In this document: in pieces, positions 17,757-26,903 of the stretch
Position numbering within the stretch: the first letter of the stretch is position 1
Layout of the letters: each line of letters opens with the position of its first letter
NCBI GenBank assembly: GCA_902622985.1
Contig: CACNSH010000003.1
Location: 62,001 to 126,000 of the forward strand
Length of the DNA: 64,000 nucleotides
Source: an uncultured Pelagibacteraceae bacterium
GTDB taxonomy: Bacteria > Pseudomonadota > Alphaproteobacteria > Pelagibacterales > AG-422-B15
Reading direction: 5' to 3'
Notes under the pieces: generated by a model
Database searches by the model: none
What the model saw: only the letters and a program-made list of their open reading frames with translations
What the model was told of the DNA's origin: nothing
Made by a program: the position numbers and the translations under genes

Positions 17757-18845
17757 TTAGTAATCTAGAGCCCTGCAGTCATGAGATGACCAGCCAAGGT
17801 CCAATTTATCGCCGACGTTGAGCTTTAAATCACTGCTCGCGTTTGGAACTTTTAAAATAAAGTCATCATTACCAAGAAGATTTACACGCACCCTAGTATG
17901 ATCTCCATGATAGATAATTTCGCGGATCTCACTTGTGAATTTATTTTCAAGATGTTCATTTGGGTCAATACTCACTCGCTCGGGTCTTAGAGAAATTCTG
18001 GATTTTTCTCCTGAAGAGCTCACGGCAATAGGATTAGCAACAATAGTTTCACCAGAGTCAGTTTCAATCTTTGCTGAGCCAGATGCAATTTCTTTCACAG
18101 TTCCAGTGAAAGTATTATTTTCTCCAATAAAACTTGCAACAAACGAATTTACAGGCGTTTCATATAATTCATTTGGCCCAGAAAGCTGTTGAACCTTACC
18201 GTCGTTAAAAACAGCAATGCGGTTTGACATGGTCAGAGCTTCACCCTGATCATGTGTAACATAAACAACAGTCACTCCTAATGATTCGTGAATGTGCTTT
18301 AATTCATATTGCATACTCTCTCGTAAATTTTTATCAAGAGCTCCAAGAGGTTCATCCATTAATACAAGTTTAGGATCAAATACAAGTGCGCGAGCAACAG
18401 CAACTCTCTGTTGCTGACCACCAGATAGTTGAGCGGGCATCCTGTTTTCAAAACCTGTTAATGAAACCATTTTCAAAGTTTTATTAATTCTCTCTTCAAT
18501 TTCTGATTTATCCACTTTTCTTACTTTAAGAGGAAAAGCTAAATTTTCATAAACTGATAAATGCGGAAACAAAGCATAATTTTGAAAGACCATGCCGATG
18601 CCACGTTTGTGAGGTGGGATATTGTTTATCGGACGTCCATCAAAATATATCTCTCCATTCGTTGGAGTTTCAAAACCAGCAAGCATCATGAGAGTTGTTG
18701 TTTTGCCAGACCCAGATGGCCCAAGTAAGGTAAGAAACTCACCTTCTGCAATATCTAAGTCGAGTCCTTTAACTACAAGCTCTTTTCCATCATAACTTTT
18801 ATCGACTTGTTCAAATTTAACAAAATCAGACTTTTTTGAATTCAT
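17757..18845 (-). CDS. ABC transporter ATP-binding protein, PotA-like
   Basis: A 362-residue ATPase with Walker A GPSGSGKTT, Q-loop VFQNYALFPH, signature LSGGQQQRVAVARAL, Walker B VLMDEPLGALD and switch His in VTHDQGEAL. A C-terminal TOBE-type domain follows from about residue 275, with ISLRPERVSI. It powers the PotB/PotC-like permeases and is first in the A-D-B-C operon, divergent from the aldehyde dehydrogenase gene. Confidence 0.9.
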   Translation of the reverse strand: MNSKKSDFVKFEQVDKSYDGKELVVKGLDLDIAEGEFLTLLGPSGSGKTTTLMMLAGFETPTNGEIYFDGRPINNIPPHKRGIGMVFQNYALFPHLSVYENLAFPLKVRKVDKSEIEERINKTLKMVSLTGFENRMPAQLSGGQQQRVAVARALVFDPKLVLMDEPLGALDKNLRESMQYELKHIHESLGVTVVYVTHDQGEALTMSNRIAVFNDGKVQQLSGPNELYETPVNSFVASFIGENNTFTGTVKEIASGSAKIETDSGETIVANPIAVSSSGEKSRISLRPERVSIDPNEHLENKFTSEIREIIYHGDHTRVRVNLLGNDDFILKVPNASSDLKLNVGDKLDLGWSSHDCRALDY

Positions 18846-18888
18846 GTCGGTAAGACTAAGGTAAAAATAGTTGGGAATCTAGGAATTT

Positions 18889-18917
18889 TTGAACTAAATT
18901 AAAGCTGACCTTATTAC
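18889..18917 (+). promoter_or_regulatory. Possible promoter of the aldehyde dehydrogenase gene (TTGAAC-17-TATTAC)
   Basis: In the 110-base divergent gap between the PotA-like gene and the aldehyde dehydrogenase, TTGAAC (18889-18894) and TATTAC (18912-18917) are spaced by exactly 17 bases, giving a leader of about 30 bases before the ATG at 18956. The match to a sigma-70 promoter is reasonable but unproven in AT-rich DNA. Confidence 0.4.
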
Positions 18918-18955
18918 AAAAATAGATCAGTATTTAACAAGAAAGACTCTTACTT

Positions 18956-20389
18956 ATGAAAAAATACCAGCACTATATTAACGGTGAATGGACCGATGCC
19001 TCAAGCAAAGACCTTATTCCAGTTATTAATCCTGCGAATGAAGAGGTCATTGGTGAAGTAACTTGTGCAAAAGATCAAGATATTAATCAAGCGGTAGAGT
19101 CTGCTAAAAAAGCATACGAGTCTCGAATTCTTGTAGATATGAATCCGATGGAACGAGCAAAACTTATGCGACGCATTGCTGAAGAGCTTCGCAAGGTCAG
19201 TAAAGAAGGTGGGGCATTACTTTGTGCAGAAAATGGGAAACTACTTGCCGCTTCTGAATATGAATTTGTTGATGCAGCAAACTACTTTGATTACTACAGC
19301 GGCTTAACAGATAAAATCGAAGGCCAAACTATTCCTGTAAACAGTCAGGTTATGGATTATACAGTTTATGAACCTTATGGTGTATCAGGTCATATTGTTC
19401 CTTGGAACTTTCCCATTGCAATGACCGCCCGTTCTTTGGCATGTTCGTTTGCAGCAGGAAATTCTACAGTCATAAAACCTGCAGAATTAACACCTTTAGC
19501 AACCACTTCTTATTTTGCCCAAGCAATTCATAATGCTGAAGTTCCAAAAGGTTTAATAAACATAGTCACGGGTTATGGAAGTGAAGCTGGAGCTGCGCTA
19601 ACTGCTCATCCGGACGTTGCTCAAATAACTTTTACTGGATCTGTAAAAACTGGAAAAGTAATTTTACATGCTGCCGCTGAAAGAGCTGTGCCCGCAGTTG
19701 TTGAGTTGGGAGGAAAATCTGCTGCTGTTGTTTTACCAGATGCGGATATTGATAAAGTTGTTAATGCAACCAAGGTTGGAATTTTTAGCCAAGCTGGACA
19801 AATTTGTTCTGCAATGTCGAGAATGATAGTCCATAAATCTATTAAGGATGAAGTGCTCGAGAAATTATCAAAGTTAGCAGCTTCGATAAAAGTAGGCCCT
19901 GGTGACGAAGAAGGTGTTGACCTAACACCTGTAATATCTGAGGAACAGCTCCAAAAAGTAGAAAATTACGCGCGTTCAGGTTTACAAGCTGGTGCTAAAG
20001 CAGTCTCAGGTGGCAACAGAGTAGATAGAAAAGGTTTCTTCTTTGAACCCACAATTTATTCAGATGTTAAGCCCAACATGACAATTGCACAGGAAGAAAT
20101 TTTTGGACCATTCTTATCTGTTTTAGATTATGAAGATCATGAAGAAGCAATCCATATTGCAAATGACACAGATTATGGTTTAGCGGCTGGTGTGTTTACT
20201 AAAGATGTTGACATGGCCACAAAAACAGCTTCACGTTTAAATGGTGGTCAAGTTTATGTGAATAGTTGGTTCACAGGAAGTATTGCAACTCCATTTGGAG
20301 GTTATAAACAATCAGGTTACAGTCGTGAGAAAGGCCAACAAGCAATTAAAAGCTACCTGCAGTTGAAGAATGTTGGTATACAACTTTAA
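18956..20389 (+). CDS. NAD(P)-dependent aldehyde dehydrogenase
   Basis: A 477-residue ALDH. Hallmarks in order: HIVPWNFPIAM, the cofactor loop ITFTGSVKTGK, ELGGKSAAVV, the catalytic Cys in AGQICSAMSRM and the C-terminal EEIFGPFLSV. It is divergent from the PotA-like gene, so an amino-aldehyde derived from an imported polyamine is an attractive substrate; betaine aldehyde or succinate semialdehyde cannot be excluded. Convergent with the DUF3726-like gene (3-base gap). Confidence 0.9.
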   Translation: MKKYQHYINGEWTDASSKDLIPVINPANEEVIGEVTCAKDQDINQAVESAKKAYESRILVDMNPMERAKLMRRIAEELRKVSKEGGALLCAENGKLLAASEYEFVDAANYFDYYSGLTDKIEGQTIPVNSQVMDYTVYEPYGVSGHIVPWNFPIAMTARSLACSFAAGNSTVIKPAELTPLATTSYFAQAIHNAEVPKGLINIVTGYGSEAGAALTAHPDVAQITFTGSVKTGKVILHAAAERAVPAVVELGGKSAAVVLPDADIDKVVNATKVGIFSQAGQICSAMSRMIVHKSIKDEVLEKLSKLAASIKVGPGDEEGVDLTPVISEEQLQKVENYARSGLQAGAKAVSGGNRVDRKGFFFEPTIYSDVKPNMTIAQEEIFGPFLSVLDYEDHEEAIHIANDTDYGLAAGVFTKDVDMATKTASRLNGGQVYVNSWFTGSIATPFGGYKQSGYSREKGQQAIKSYLQLKNVGIQL

Positions 20390-20392
20390 ATA

Positions 20393-21022
20393 TTAATCGT
20401 TATCTCGAAGACCGGCCCCAGCCCCAGTTTGTTTTGATTGTTCTGTTTCCTCAACAAAGGTCTCTGTTGACATTTCATACAGTTCATTCCAAGTTTTGCT
20501 AGAAAAACTATCTTCATTTTCTAAAATATTAATTTTCACTGTATTAGCTTTTTTAATAATTAAAGACTTGATTTCATGATCAGCAAGTACACATGTGTTT
20601 AGATTGCATTCTGCATTGATATCATCAATAGAAATTTCAATTCTCTTACCAATTAAATATGAAAGTTTATTTACGAAAGGTAAAAGTAACAATGGATAAT
20701 CAAGGTTTATAAATTTTAATGCTTTTATTCCATCTACAGATTTGTAGTTATCAATTAATTTTAATCCTGTATAAATAGGGCAGAGACTTTTATCATTCAA
20801 TTTATTAGTTTTTTCAATTTGCTTTGGACCTTCTGGCTCAATGCCTTTGATGGTTTTAAAATAATTATTTAAATTTTCTACTCCAGAAATTCCAAACATC
20901 TCTATTGAACTTATACATTTACCAACTTCTTCTGCTACTCCCCATGAATAACCAACCGCTCTTGCAGCTCTCTTTGATATGGTATTAATTTCACTTGATG
21001 ATTGCATTAATTGTAAATCCAT
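20393..21022 (-). CDS. DUF3726-like protein of unknown function
   Basis: A 209-residue soluble protein whose N-terminal SSSEINTISKRAARAVGYSWGVAEEVGK matches my memory of the DUF3726 opening (a Lys/Arg-Ala-Ala-Arg-Gly-x-Gly-x-Ser-Trp-Gly pattern). No catalytic motif is recognisable. It overlaps the 551-residue upstream gene by 16 bases and is last of a three-gene unit with an M19 dipeptidase. Confidence 0.55.
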   Translation of the reverse strand: MDLQLMQSSSEINTISKRAARAVGYSWGVAEEVGKCISSIEMFGISGVENLNNYFKTIKGIEPEGPKQIEKTNKLNDKSLCPIYTGLKLIDNYKSVDGIKALKFINLDYPLLLLPFVNKLSYLIGKRIEISIDDINAECNLNTCVLADHEIKSLIIKKANTVKINILENEDSFSSKTWNELYEMSTETFVEETEQSKQTGAGAGLRDND

Positions 21023-22662
21023 GTGTCATTTGATTTGTTTATTTCGTGCATCAATGGCGCTCCCTGATACATGCAAATTCTCAGCCACTTGTCTGATCGA
21101 GGATCAAATTTTTGGGCTCCAAAAAAGGATAATTTTAGTCTTAGCATATCAATAGGCATCAACTCTGCACCAATTGAGTTGTCTTGAATTTCTGCGTAAG
21201 GCAACTGTTCGACAATGTGGCATCTTCTAACAACATGTCTTAGGTCGCTATTTTCTTCTAAAAATTTGGATAATTCTTCATTTTTATATGATGATAATCT
21301 TGCATGAAGTTCTTTAATATCTCTCGCAATCGCTAGAGGTTGCTCCAATTCCGATCCAGGTTCATCAAGGCGACGCGCCAGTCGAGGCTCTTCCTTATTT
21401 TTTGAAATATACCAAAAATTTTCATTACTTTTATCAATTGAGAAGTCCATTCTAATTATATCTGGATAAGATTTTTCAATTAATGATTTTAATTGATCTG
21501 TGCTTCTATCTGTAGGTATATCAAAATATTGATCTTCATCAGAACTCATTTGTGGAACTAGTAAATTAATAATGTTATCGTATGGTTCCATCATGAGAGA
21601 AACTATGTACTCTACGCCCTCATGAGTTAAATTCTTCTCAACCCACTTATACATTTCATCCCAAAAATATTCTTCATCAAAAGTTATATTGTAGAGATAG
21701 TTCTCCTCAAATTTTTTAATATCTTCTTTTAATTGAGTAATTTTTATATTTTGATATTTGCTTTCTGTATTCCAATTTTCAATATTTCTCTTTGAAAGTT
21801 CTAAAAATTTTTTAAACATTTCAATATCATTGTTTGATACATTTTTAATTTCTCTAATTTGCTTTAAAGCTTCCTCTCTCACATAAATCCATTGATGTAG
21901 AAGAGCAGGATGATTAATTATAAAGGGAGCCATTCCAAGCCCAGTTGAGTTGCCAATACCAAGTTGCCTTGACAATTCAAGGTCTAGTTTAACAGATTTA
22001 TTGGGATTTTTTTTATGAGCAATGTGATTAACTTGATCAAACGTAAACTGACGAACCAAATAAACAAGCATCATTTCAATTCTAAATGGACCGTTTATTT
22101 CAGGACGGTCTTTAATTCTATATCGATCTGCTAAACCAAACTTTCCTGACCCATAAACGGCAGTGGTTCTATAAAGGTAGCCAACTTCAGTAAGTAATTT
22201 TTTATCAGGCTGTGTTCCGTTTGATAGACTGTCAATTACATGGTTGAAAACTCTAATGGATCGATTTGCTCTTGATAATGCAAGTTCCCTAAATGAACAT
22301 CTACCCACTTCTTGTTTTGGGACATTTTCACGAAGTCTTTCAATATCATCTTGACTTGGAAGTCCATCATGAATAACGAATGCTGCATCCCATTTAGTGG
22401 CTATCACTCTATCAGATCTTTCGGTATCATCTAATTTGTTTGCAAAGCATACAAGAGAGTATGTGCGCTCCTTCTTTGAAACAGAATATACAGCAGTTCC
22501 ATAACCATCTTTATCAAGCTCAAAGATTTCGCTTTTAAACTTCCATTCCTTAAACTCTCTTATAAAACTTCTTAAAAAAGATAGCTTAGATTGATGGAAA
22601 CAACCTAATCGACTGAGCTTCATGATTTGGTTTGGATCTCTGTGCTGAACTTTTATTGTCAT
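21007..22662 (-). CDS. Uncharacterised 551-residue protein, dipeptidase-linked
   Basis: A soluble 551-residue protein that I cannot assign to a family. It has no signal peptide or membrane segment, several charged helices, and conserved-looking stretches such as MKLSRLGCFHQSKLSFLRS, RTTAVYGSGKFGLADR and GIGNSTGLGMAPFIINHPALL. It sits 3 bases after the M19 peptidase stop and overlaps the DUF3726-like gene by 16 bases, so the three are probably one functional unit. Confidence 0.7.
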   Translation of the reverse strand: MTIKVQHRDPNQIMKLSRLGCFHQSKLSFLRSFIREFKEWKFKSEIFELDKDGYGTAVYSVSKKERTYSLVCFANKLDDTERSDRVIATKWDAAFVIHDGLPSQDDIERLRENVPKQEVGRCSFRELALSRANRSIRVFNHVIDSLSNGTQPDKKLLTEVGYLYRTTAVYGSGKFGLADRYRIKDRPEINGPFRIEMMLVYLVRQFTFDQVNHIAHKKNPNKSVKLDLELSRQLGIGNSTGLGMAPFIINHPALLHQWIYVREEALKQIREIKNVSNNDIEMFKKFLELSKRNIENWNTESKYQNIKITQLKEDIKKFEENYLYNITFDEEYFWDEMYKWVEKNLTHEGVEYIVSLMMEPYDNIINLLVPQMSSDEDQYFDIPTDRSTDQLKSLIEKSYPDIIRMDFSIDKSNENFWYISKNKEEPRLARRLDEPGSELEQPLAIARDIKELHARLSSYKNEELSKFLEENSDLRHVVRRCHIVEQLPYAEIQDNSIGAELMPIDMLRLKLSFFGAQKFDPRSDKWLRICMYQGAPLMHEINKSNDTWIYN

Positions 22663-22665
22663 ATA

Positions 22666-23637
22666 CTAACCAATATAGTTTTTATAAAAATTAAACCAAT
22701 TATTGCCTAAGATGCCATTTGTCTCATCTTTATTAAACCCCACACTTTGTAATCCATTCTCAATATTGTCAAAGCCAGTAGCATTTTTGAACCATTCCGG
22801 CTGTTTTGGAAAAGTAGCATTATCTTTTGAACCTTCACCATAATCTTTTGTTTTAGTCCAAGTTCCGTTTCGCATCCAATCTACCACTGAGTCAGGTTGG
22901 TTTAAGCATAAATCAGATCCAATACCAATTTGCTCTGCCCCCATAATGTCTGCAGTTTGGGCAACCATTTCACAAAAACTTTCAAGAGTACAATTTGTAC
23001 CGTTTAACAGATGATGGGGATAAAGTGAGAGTCCAATCATCCCTTTTGATTGGCCAAGTTCTTTTAATAAAGTTTTAGATTTATTTCTTTTTGCTTGATG
23101 CCAAAAAGAAGGATTAGCGTGCGTGATAGCAATTGGTTTTTCTGAAATATCGATCGCATCCAGCGTAGACTTTTCTGCTGAGTGCGACATGTCTACTATA
23201 ATCCCTACACGATTCATTTCCTTAATAACTTCTTTTCCCATTCTTGTTACGCCACTATCATTTTCTTCGTAGCATCCTGTAGCTAGTAAAGACTGATTAT
23301 TGTATGTTAATTGCATAAATACTGTTCCCATATTGTGAACCGCTTCAACCAAATTTATATCATCCTCTATAGGCGAACAGTTTTGAAAACCAAAGAATAC
23401 AGCAGTCTTATTTTCCTTATTAGCTTTCTCAATATCTTTGTATGACTTGCCGTGAAATATTAATTCATTAAATTTGTTAAAATAAGTATTCCATTCATCA
23501 ATATTTTTTTGAACCTCATCATAGTCTTCATGATATGCAATTGTGACATGAACGGCGTCTAATTTTGCCTGTCTGTTAATCTTAAATATGTCTTCATTCC
23601 AATTGCAATATTGTAGATTATCGATTCTATAATTCAT
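22666..23637 (-). CDS. Membrane dipeptidase family protein (peptidase M19)
   Basis: A 323-residue TIM-barrel amidohydrolase of the renal dipeptidase family. Visible signatures are VDMSHSAEKSTLDAI, ITHANPSFWHQAKRNKSK and IGIGSDLCLNQPDS, which hold the zinc-ligand and substrate loops. The first motif usually read H-x-D near the N-terminus is HVTIAYHEDYDE here, so the metal site may deviate. No signal peptide is present, unlike the eukaryotic enzymes. First gene of the unit with two unknown proteins. Confidence 0.83.
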   Translation of the reverse strand: MNYRIDNLQYCNWNEDIFKINRQAKLDAVHVTIAYHEDYDEVQKNIDEWNTYFNKFNELIFHGKSYKDIEKANKENKTAVFFGFQNCSPIEDDINLVEAVHNMGTVFMQLTYNNQSLLATGCYEENDSGVTRMGKEVIKEMNRVGIIVDMSHSAEKSTLDAIDISEKPIAITHANPSFWHQAKRNKSKTLLKELGQSKGMIGLSLYPHHLLNGTNCTLESFCEMVAQTADIMGAEQIGIGSDLCLNQPDSVVDWMRNGTWTKTKDYGEGSKDNATFPKQPEWFKNATGFDNIENGLQSVGFNKDETNGILGNNWFNFYKNYIG

Positions 23638-23829
23638 AAATTAGCTTTTGAGTTATGACTCTTACTTATCTCTTACCAAGGGTCCAATGCAAACAAATAA
23701 ATTGTAATTTTTAACTAATTTCCAATGTTTTGACGAGAAAACTGCGACAATTTAAGCATGGTTCATTCTCTGTAGATCTTTTAATTATCATAGAAAATAC
23801 TATATTAAATACGGATACTAACAAAAGAT

Positions 23830-24429
23830 ATGTACACACCGATTAACCAGTATATTGAAAGACTTGAGAACATCTCATTTGATGTTGATAAATTAAATGA
23901 AGCTGTCAGTGAATTAATCAAAATCAGACCTTTTGAAAATTCAGAACAAAAGCCAGGCATGCTTAAGTCAAATGCTATTTGCCTTAATTATGATGAGAAA
24001 GAGTTGGATGAGTGGTTTGGGGGTAATATTAGAGGTAAATATTGGACAAAACCAGACTCTTCATTTGAAGAAATGGAGAGGGAGCCATTCATTGATGAAA
24101 CAAGGTACACGCTCTTTAACCCAAAATTAAACAATACTTACTTCAAGTATGTGTATGAAAAAATAAACGAGTTTTTTGAAATAGGTAGATGCCGTGTGAT
24201 TAAAATGCCACCACGCACCACTTTAAGCTGGCATAGAGATCCTGAAAGAAGACTTCATATTGCAATCAAAACAAATTACGGAGCTCGAATGTTCATTGAA
24301 CATACTGGCCATCACATTCCTGCTGATGGAAATATTTATTTAACTGACAACACTAAATATCACACTGCTATTAATGGTGGAGAAGAAGACAGAATTCACT
24401 TGGTTGCTACCGTTCTAGGTACGAAATAA
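23830..24429 (+). CDS. Putative 2-oxoglutarate/Fe(II) oxygenase (Asp/Asn beta-hydroxylase-like)
   Basis: A 199-residue protein whose second half has a double-stranded beta-helix layout: H135-R-D137 (SWHRDPERRLH), a distal H178 (TKYHTAINGG) and R188 (EEDRIHLVATV), which fit the HxD...H iron triad and the 2-oxoglutarate-binding Arg of aspartyl/asparaginyl hydroxylases. Monocistronic, convergent with the glutamine synthetase gene (2-base gap). Substrate unknown. Confidence 0.65.
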   Translation: MYTPINQYIERLENISFDVDKLNEAVSELIKIRPFENSEQKPGMLKSNAICLNYDEKELDEWFGGNIRGKYWTKPDSSFEEMEREPFIDETRYTLFNPKLNNTYFKYVYEKINEFFEIGRCRVIKMPPRTTLSWHRDPERRLHIAIKTNYGARMFIEHTGHHIPADGNIYLTDNTKYHTAINGGEEDRIHLVATVLGTK

Positions 24430-24431
24430 AG

Positions 24432-25751
24432 TTAACAATCGATTATATTCTTACGAACCCAACTTATTTTGTTTGCTTCACCTACTTGACTAAACTCATT
24501 TAACTCACGTCTCTTCAATTTTACATACTTTGAGACAACTTTTGCGCCGATTGACTTCTTAACAACTGCGTCATTGCTAAATTTCTTAATAGCGTGCTCT
24601 AGGCTTTTAGGAAGTTTTTTTACCCTTTTTAGTTTGTGACCTTGTGTATACATATTTATATCAAGCCGTTTTCCAGGACTGCGTTTGTTTTTTATTCCAT
24701 CCAGACCCATTGCTATAATTCCTGATTGAAGCAGGTAAGGGTTAACAGCGCCATCTGCAGCCCTAAACTCAAATCGTCCTTCATCTGGAATTCGTATCAT
24801 ATGTGTACGGTTATTTCCTGAGTACGTCACAGCTGTTGGAGAATAAGTTGAACCAGAGTTTGTTGTTTTTGCATTTAATCTTTCATAACTGTTTAAACAT
24901 GGATTCAGCCATGCAGCAAAAGAGTCTACTGACTTCATAATACCGCCAATGAATTGATAACCCATTTTTGATAGACCTAGTTTGTCAGAAGTATCGTGAA
25001 ATAAGTTTTTTTTCTTTTTTTTATCCCATATAGATACATGTGCATGACAACCATTTCCTGTAAGTTGAGTAAATGGTTTAGGCATAAATGTTGCTCTTAA
25101 CCCGTGTTTTTCAGCTATAGATTTTACCATAAATTTGAAGAATACATGACGATCTGCTGTGGTTAGGCAATCAGTATAATCCCAATTCATTTCAAACTGA
25201 CCATTTGCATCTTCGTGGTCATTTTGATAAGGCTTCCAGCCCAATTTAATCATAGAGTCACAAATTTCACTTAACACATCAAAACGTCTCATTAAAGCGG
25301 CCACATCATAGCAGGGCTTTAAAGCATCATCGCGAGTGTCAGCGACTTCACTGCCATCTTCATTTAAGATAAAAAATTCACATTCAACGCCAGTCTTCAT
25401 CGTAAGATCTAACTTATCTAAATTTTCAATTTGGTTTTTTAAAATCACACGGGGACACTGATCCATCAATTTATTGTTAATGACCAGGTCACTTGCTAAC
25501 CAGCCAACATCAGGTTGCCAAGGTAATTGGATAAGACTTTCTGGATCAGGTAAAGCAAACATATCAGGTTCAGAAAATGAGAGATCCAAGTGTGTTGCAA
25601 AGCCACCAAAGCCAGCACCTGTTTTCTGCATTTCTCCAATAGCTCGAGTTGGCACGAGTTTTGCCCGTTGCACTCCAAAAAGATCAACAAATGTGATAAG
25701 GAAATATTTGATTTTCTTTTGCTTTGCGATTTTTTCTAAGCTTTTTACCAT
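24432..25751 (-). CDS. glnT: Type III glutamine synthetase (GlnT-like)
   Basis: A 439-residue glutamine synthetase-fold enzyme. I start it at the ATG at 25751 (MVKSLEKIAKQKKIKYF), which gives the same N-terminal spacing as known GlnT proteins; an upstream ATG at 25772 adds 7 residues. Visible motifs: the FVDLFGVQRAKLVP opening, metal-site GVECEFF, NDHEDANGQFEMNW, GNGCHAHVSIW and the ATP-site RIPDEGRFEFRAADG. It ligates ammonia or an amine to glutamate. With an adjacent amine-type ABC importer and aldehyde dehydrogenase, a gamma-glutamylamide role is possible. Confidence 0.82.
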   Translation of the reverse strand: MVKSLEKIAKQKKIKYFLITFVDLFGVQRAKLVPTRAIGEMQKTGAGFGGFATHLDLSFSEPDMFALPDPESLIQLPWQPDVGWLASDLVINNKLMDQCPRVILKNQIENLDKLDLTMKTGVECEFFILNEDGSEVADTRDDALKPCYDVAALMRRFDVLSEICDSMIKLGWKPYQNDHEDANGQFEMNWDYTDCLTTADRHVFFKFMVKSIAEKHGLRATFMPKPFTQLTGNGCHAHVSIWDKKKKKNLFHDTSDKLGLSKMGYQFIGGIMKSVDSFAAWLNPCLNSYERLNAKTTNSGSTYSPTAVTYSGNNRTHMIRIPDEGRFEFRAADGAVNPYLLQSGIIAMGLDGIKNKRSPGKRLDINMYTQGHKLKRVKKLPKSLEHAIKKFSNDAVVKKSIGAKVVSKYVKLKRRELNEFSQVGEANKISWVRKNIIDC

Positions 25752-25841
25752 TGAAAGAATTATGCGCAGCATTGATGATTATTCAATAGGTAAATGTTAG
25801 TTGATATTTGAGGAAAAAACCCATATTGGGTATAATTAAAA

Positions 25842-26903
25842 ATGAATCCTAATTTAAAAAAAATTCGAGACTCTGTCATTGAGCACACCTTAAAGTTGGA
25901 CAATGACCAACTTGCACTCTTATTGTTAATTCAACTTTCTCGACATCAAAATCTATTTATTCACGAACCGTCTGACTGGGAAGATAGTCCAACAGGTTGG
26001 ATTACAAAAGATCAAAGACTGCAAGATGAAGTAATTGCTATTTTGTCTTTTATAATACTTTTTTCATTTACAAATGCATATCACGATGAAGATTTATTCA
26101 AAGAACATAGAAATGAAATTTTAGCAATGCATCCAGAAGATTTTCTTAATAATTCAATTTATCAGTCATCATTTACTCATTTCATTGGCAAAAAAATTAC
26201 GATCAGTTCACTTTCAGATCATTTCAATATTCCAAAAGAAAGTATGAGAAGATATCTAAATTCAGTTTTAGAAAGTGATTTGATAACCAAGAATTCAAAA
26301 TATGGATATCTTGTAAATTTTGACGCTTATCAAGCATATATATTTACGAATTCATTAAGTAATATTTACAAATCAGTAATGCGCTCATTGAATGATTTTA
26401 TAGTAAATCTTGAAGATTATTTTAAAATTAATTTTAATTTAAAGCCTCTAACTTCAATCAATACAAAAAAATTTTCACAGTCTAAATGGAACAGAGTACG
26501 ATTGCATTTATATCACTTCTGGGTAAGAATTCTTACATTAGAAGGTAGCGATCAATCACTTTTACCAGCTGATCGTATAATACTCTCAGCTGCAGTATAT
26601 TTTAAAAACAGACACGGTATATTAAAGTATAAATCCATTGACGATTTATATGAGAGTGGACATCTTCTTCCAACAAACCTATCTTCAATTTCTGAGGCAG
26701 CAAAAATGCCGCGTGAAACTGTAAGACGATCTAGTAAGAAATTAATTGAATTGAAACATCTTGAAAAAAAAGGGAGAAATATTTACCGAGTTAATTACCC
26801 AAAACTCAATGGAGAGGTAGATATTTTTTTAAAATTTAAAGAATTAACTTTTACAGAAATGATGAACTTTTATTTCAGTATTTATGAGGATCTAACGAGT
26901 TAA
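25842..26903 (+). CDS. Protein with two winged helix-turn-helix domains, probable regulator
   Basis: A 353-residue protein with two similar DNA-binding-like segments: ISSLSDHFNIPKESMRRYL (around residues 118-136) and LSSISEAAKMPRETVRRSS (around 287-305), each followed by a short strand or wing (KNSKYGYLV; KKGRNIYRV). The N-terminal and middle parts are helical with hydrophobic stretches. Its stop shares the palindromic TTAA with the stop of the convergent TolC-like gene, so it borders the giant-protein secretion locus and is a candidate regulator of it. Family not recognised. Confidence 0.65.
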   Translation: MNPNLKKIRDSVIEHTLKLDNDQLALLLLIQLSRHQNLFIHEPSDWEDSPTGWITKDQRLQDEVIAILSFIILFSFTNAYHDEDLFKEHRNEILAMHPEDFLNNSIYQSSFTHFIGKKITISSLSDHFNIPKESMRRYLNSVLESDLITKNSKYGYLVNFDAYQAYIFTNSLSNIYKSVMRSLNDFIVNLEDYFKINFNLKPLTSINTKKFSQSKWNRVRLHLYHFWVRILTLEGSDQSLLPADRIILSAAVYFKNRHGILKYKSIDDLYESGHLLPTNLSSISEAAKMPRETVRRSSKKLIELKHLEKKGRNIYRVNYPKLNGEVDIFLKFKELTFTEMMNFYFSIYEDLTS

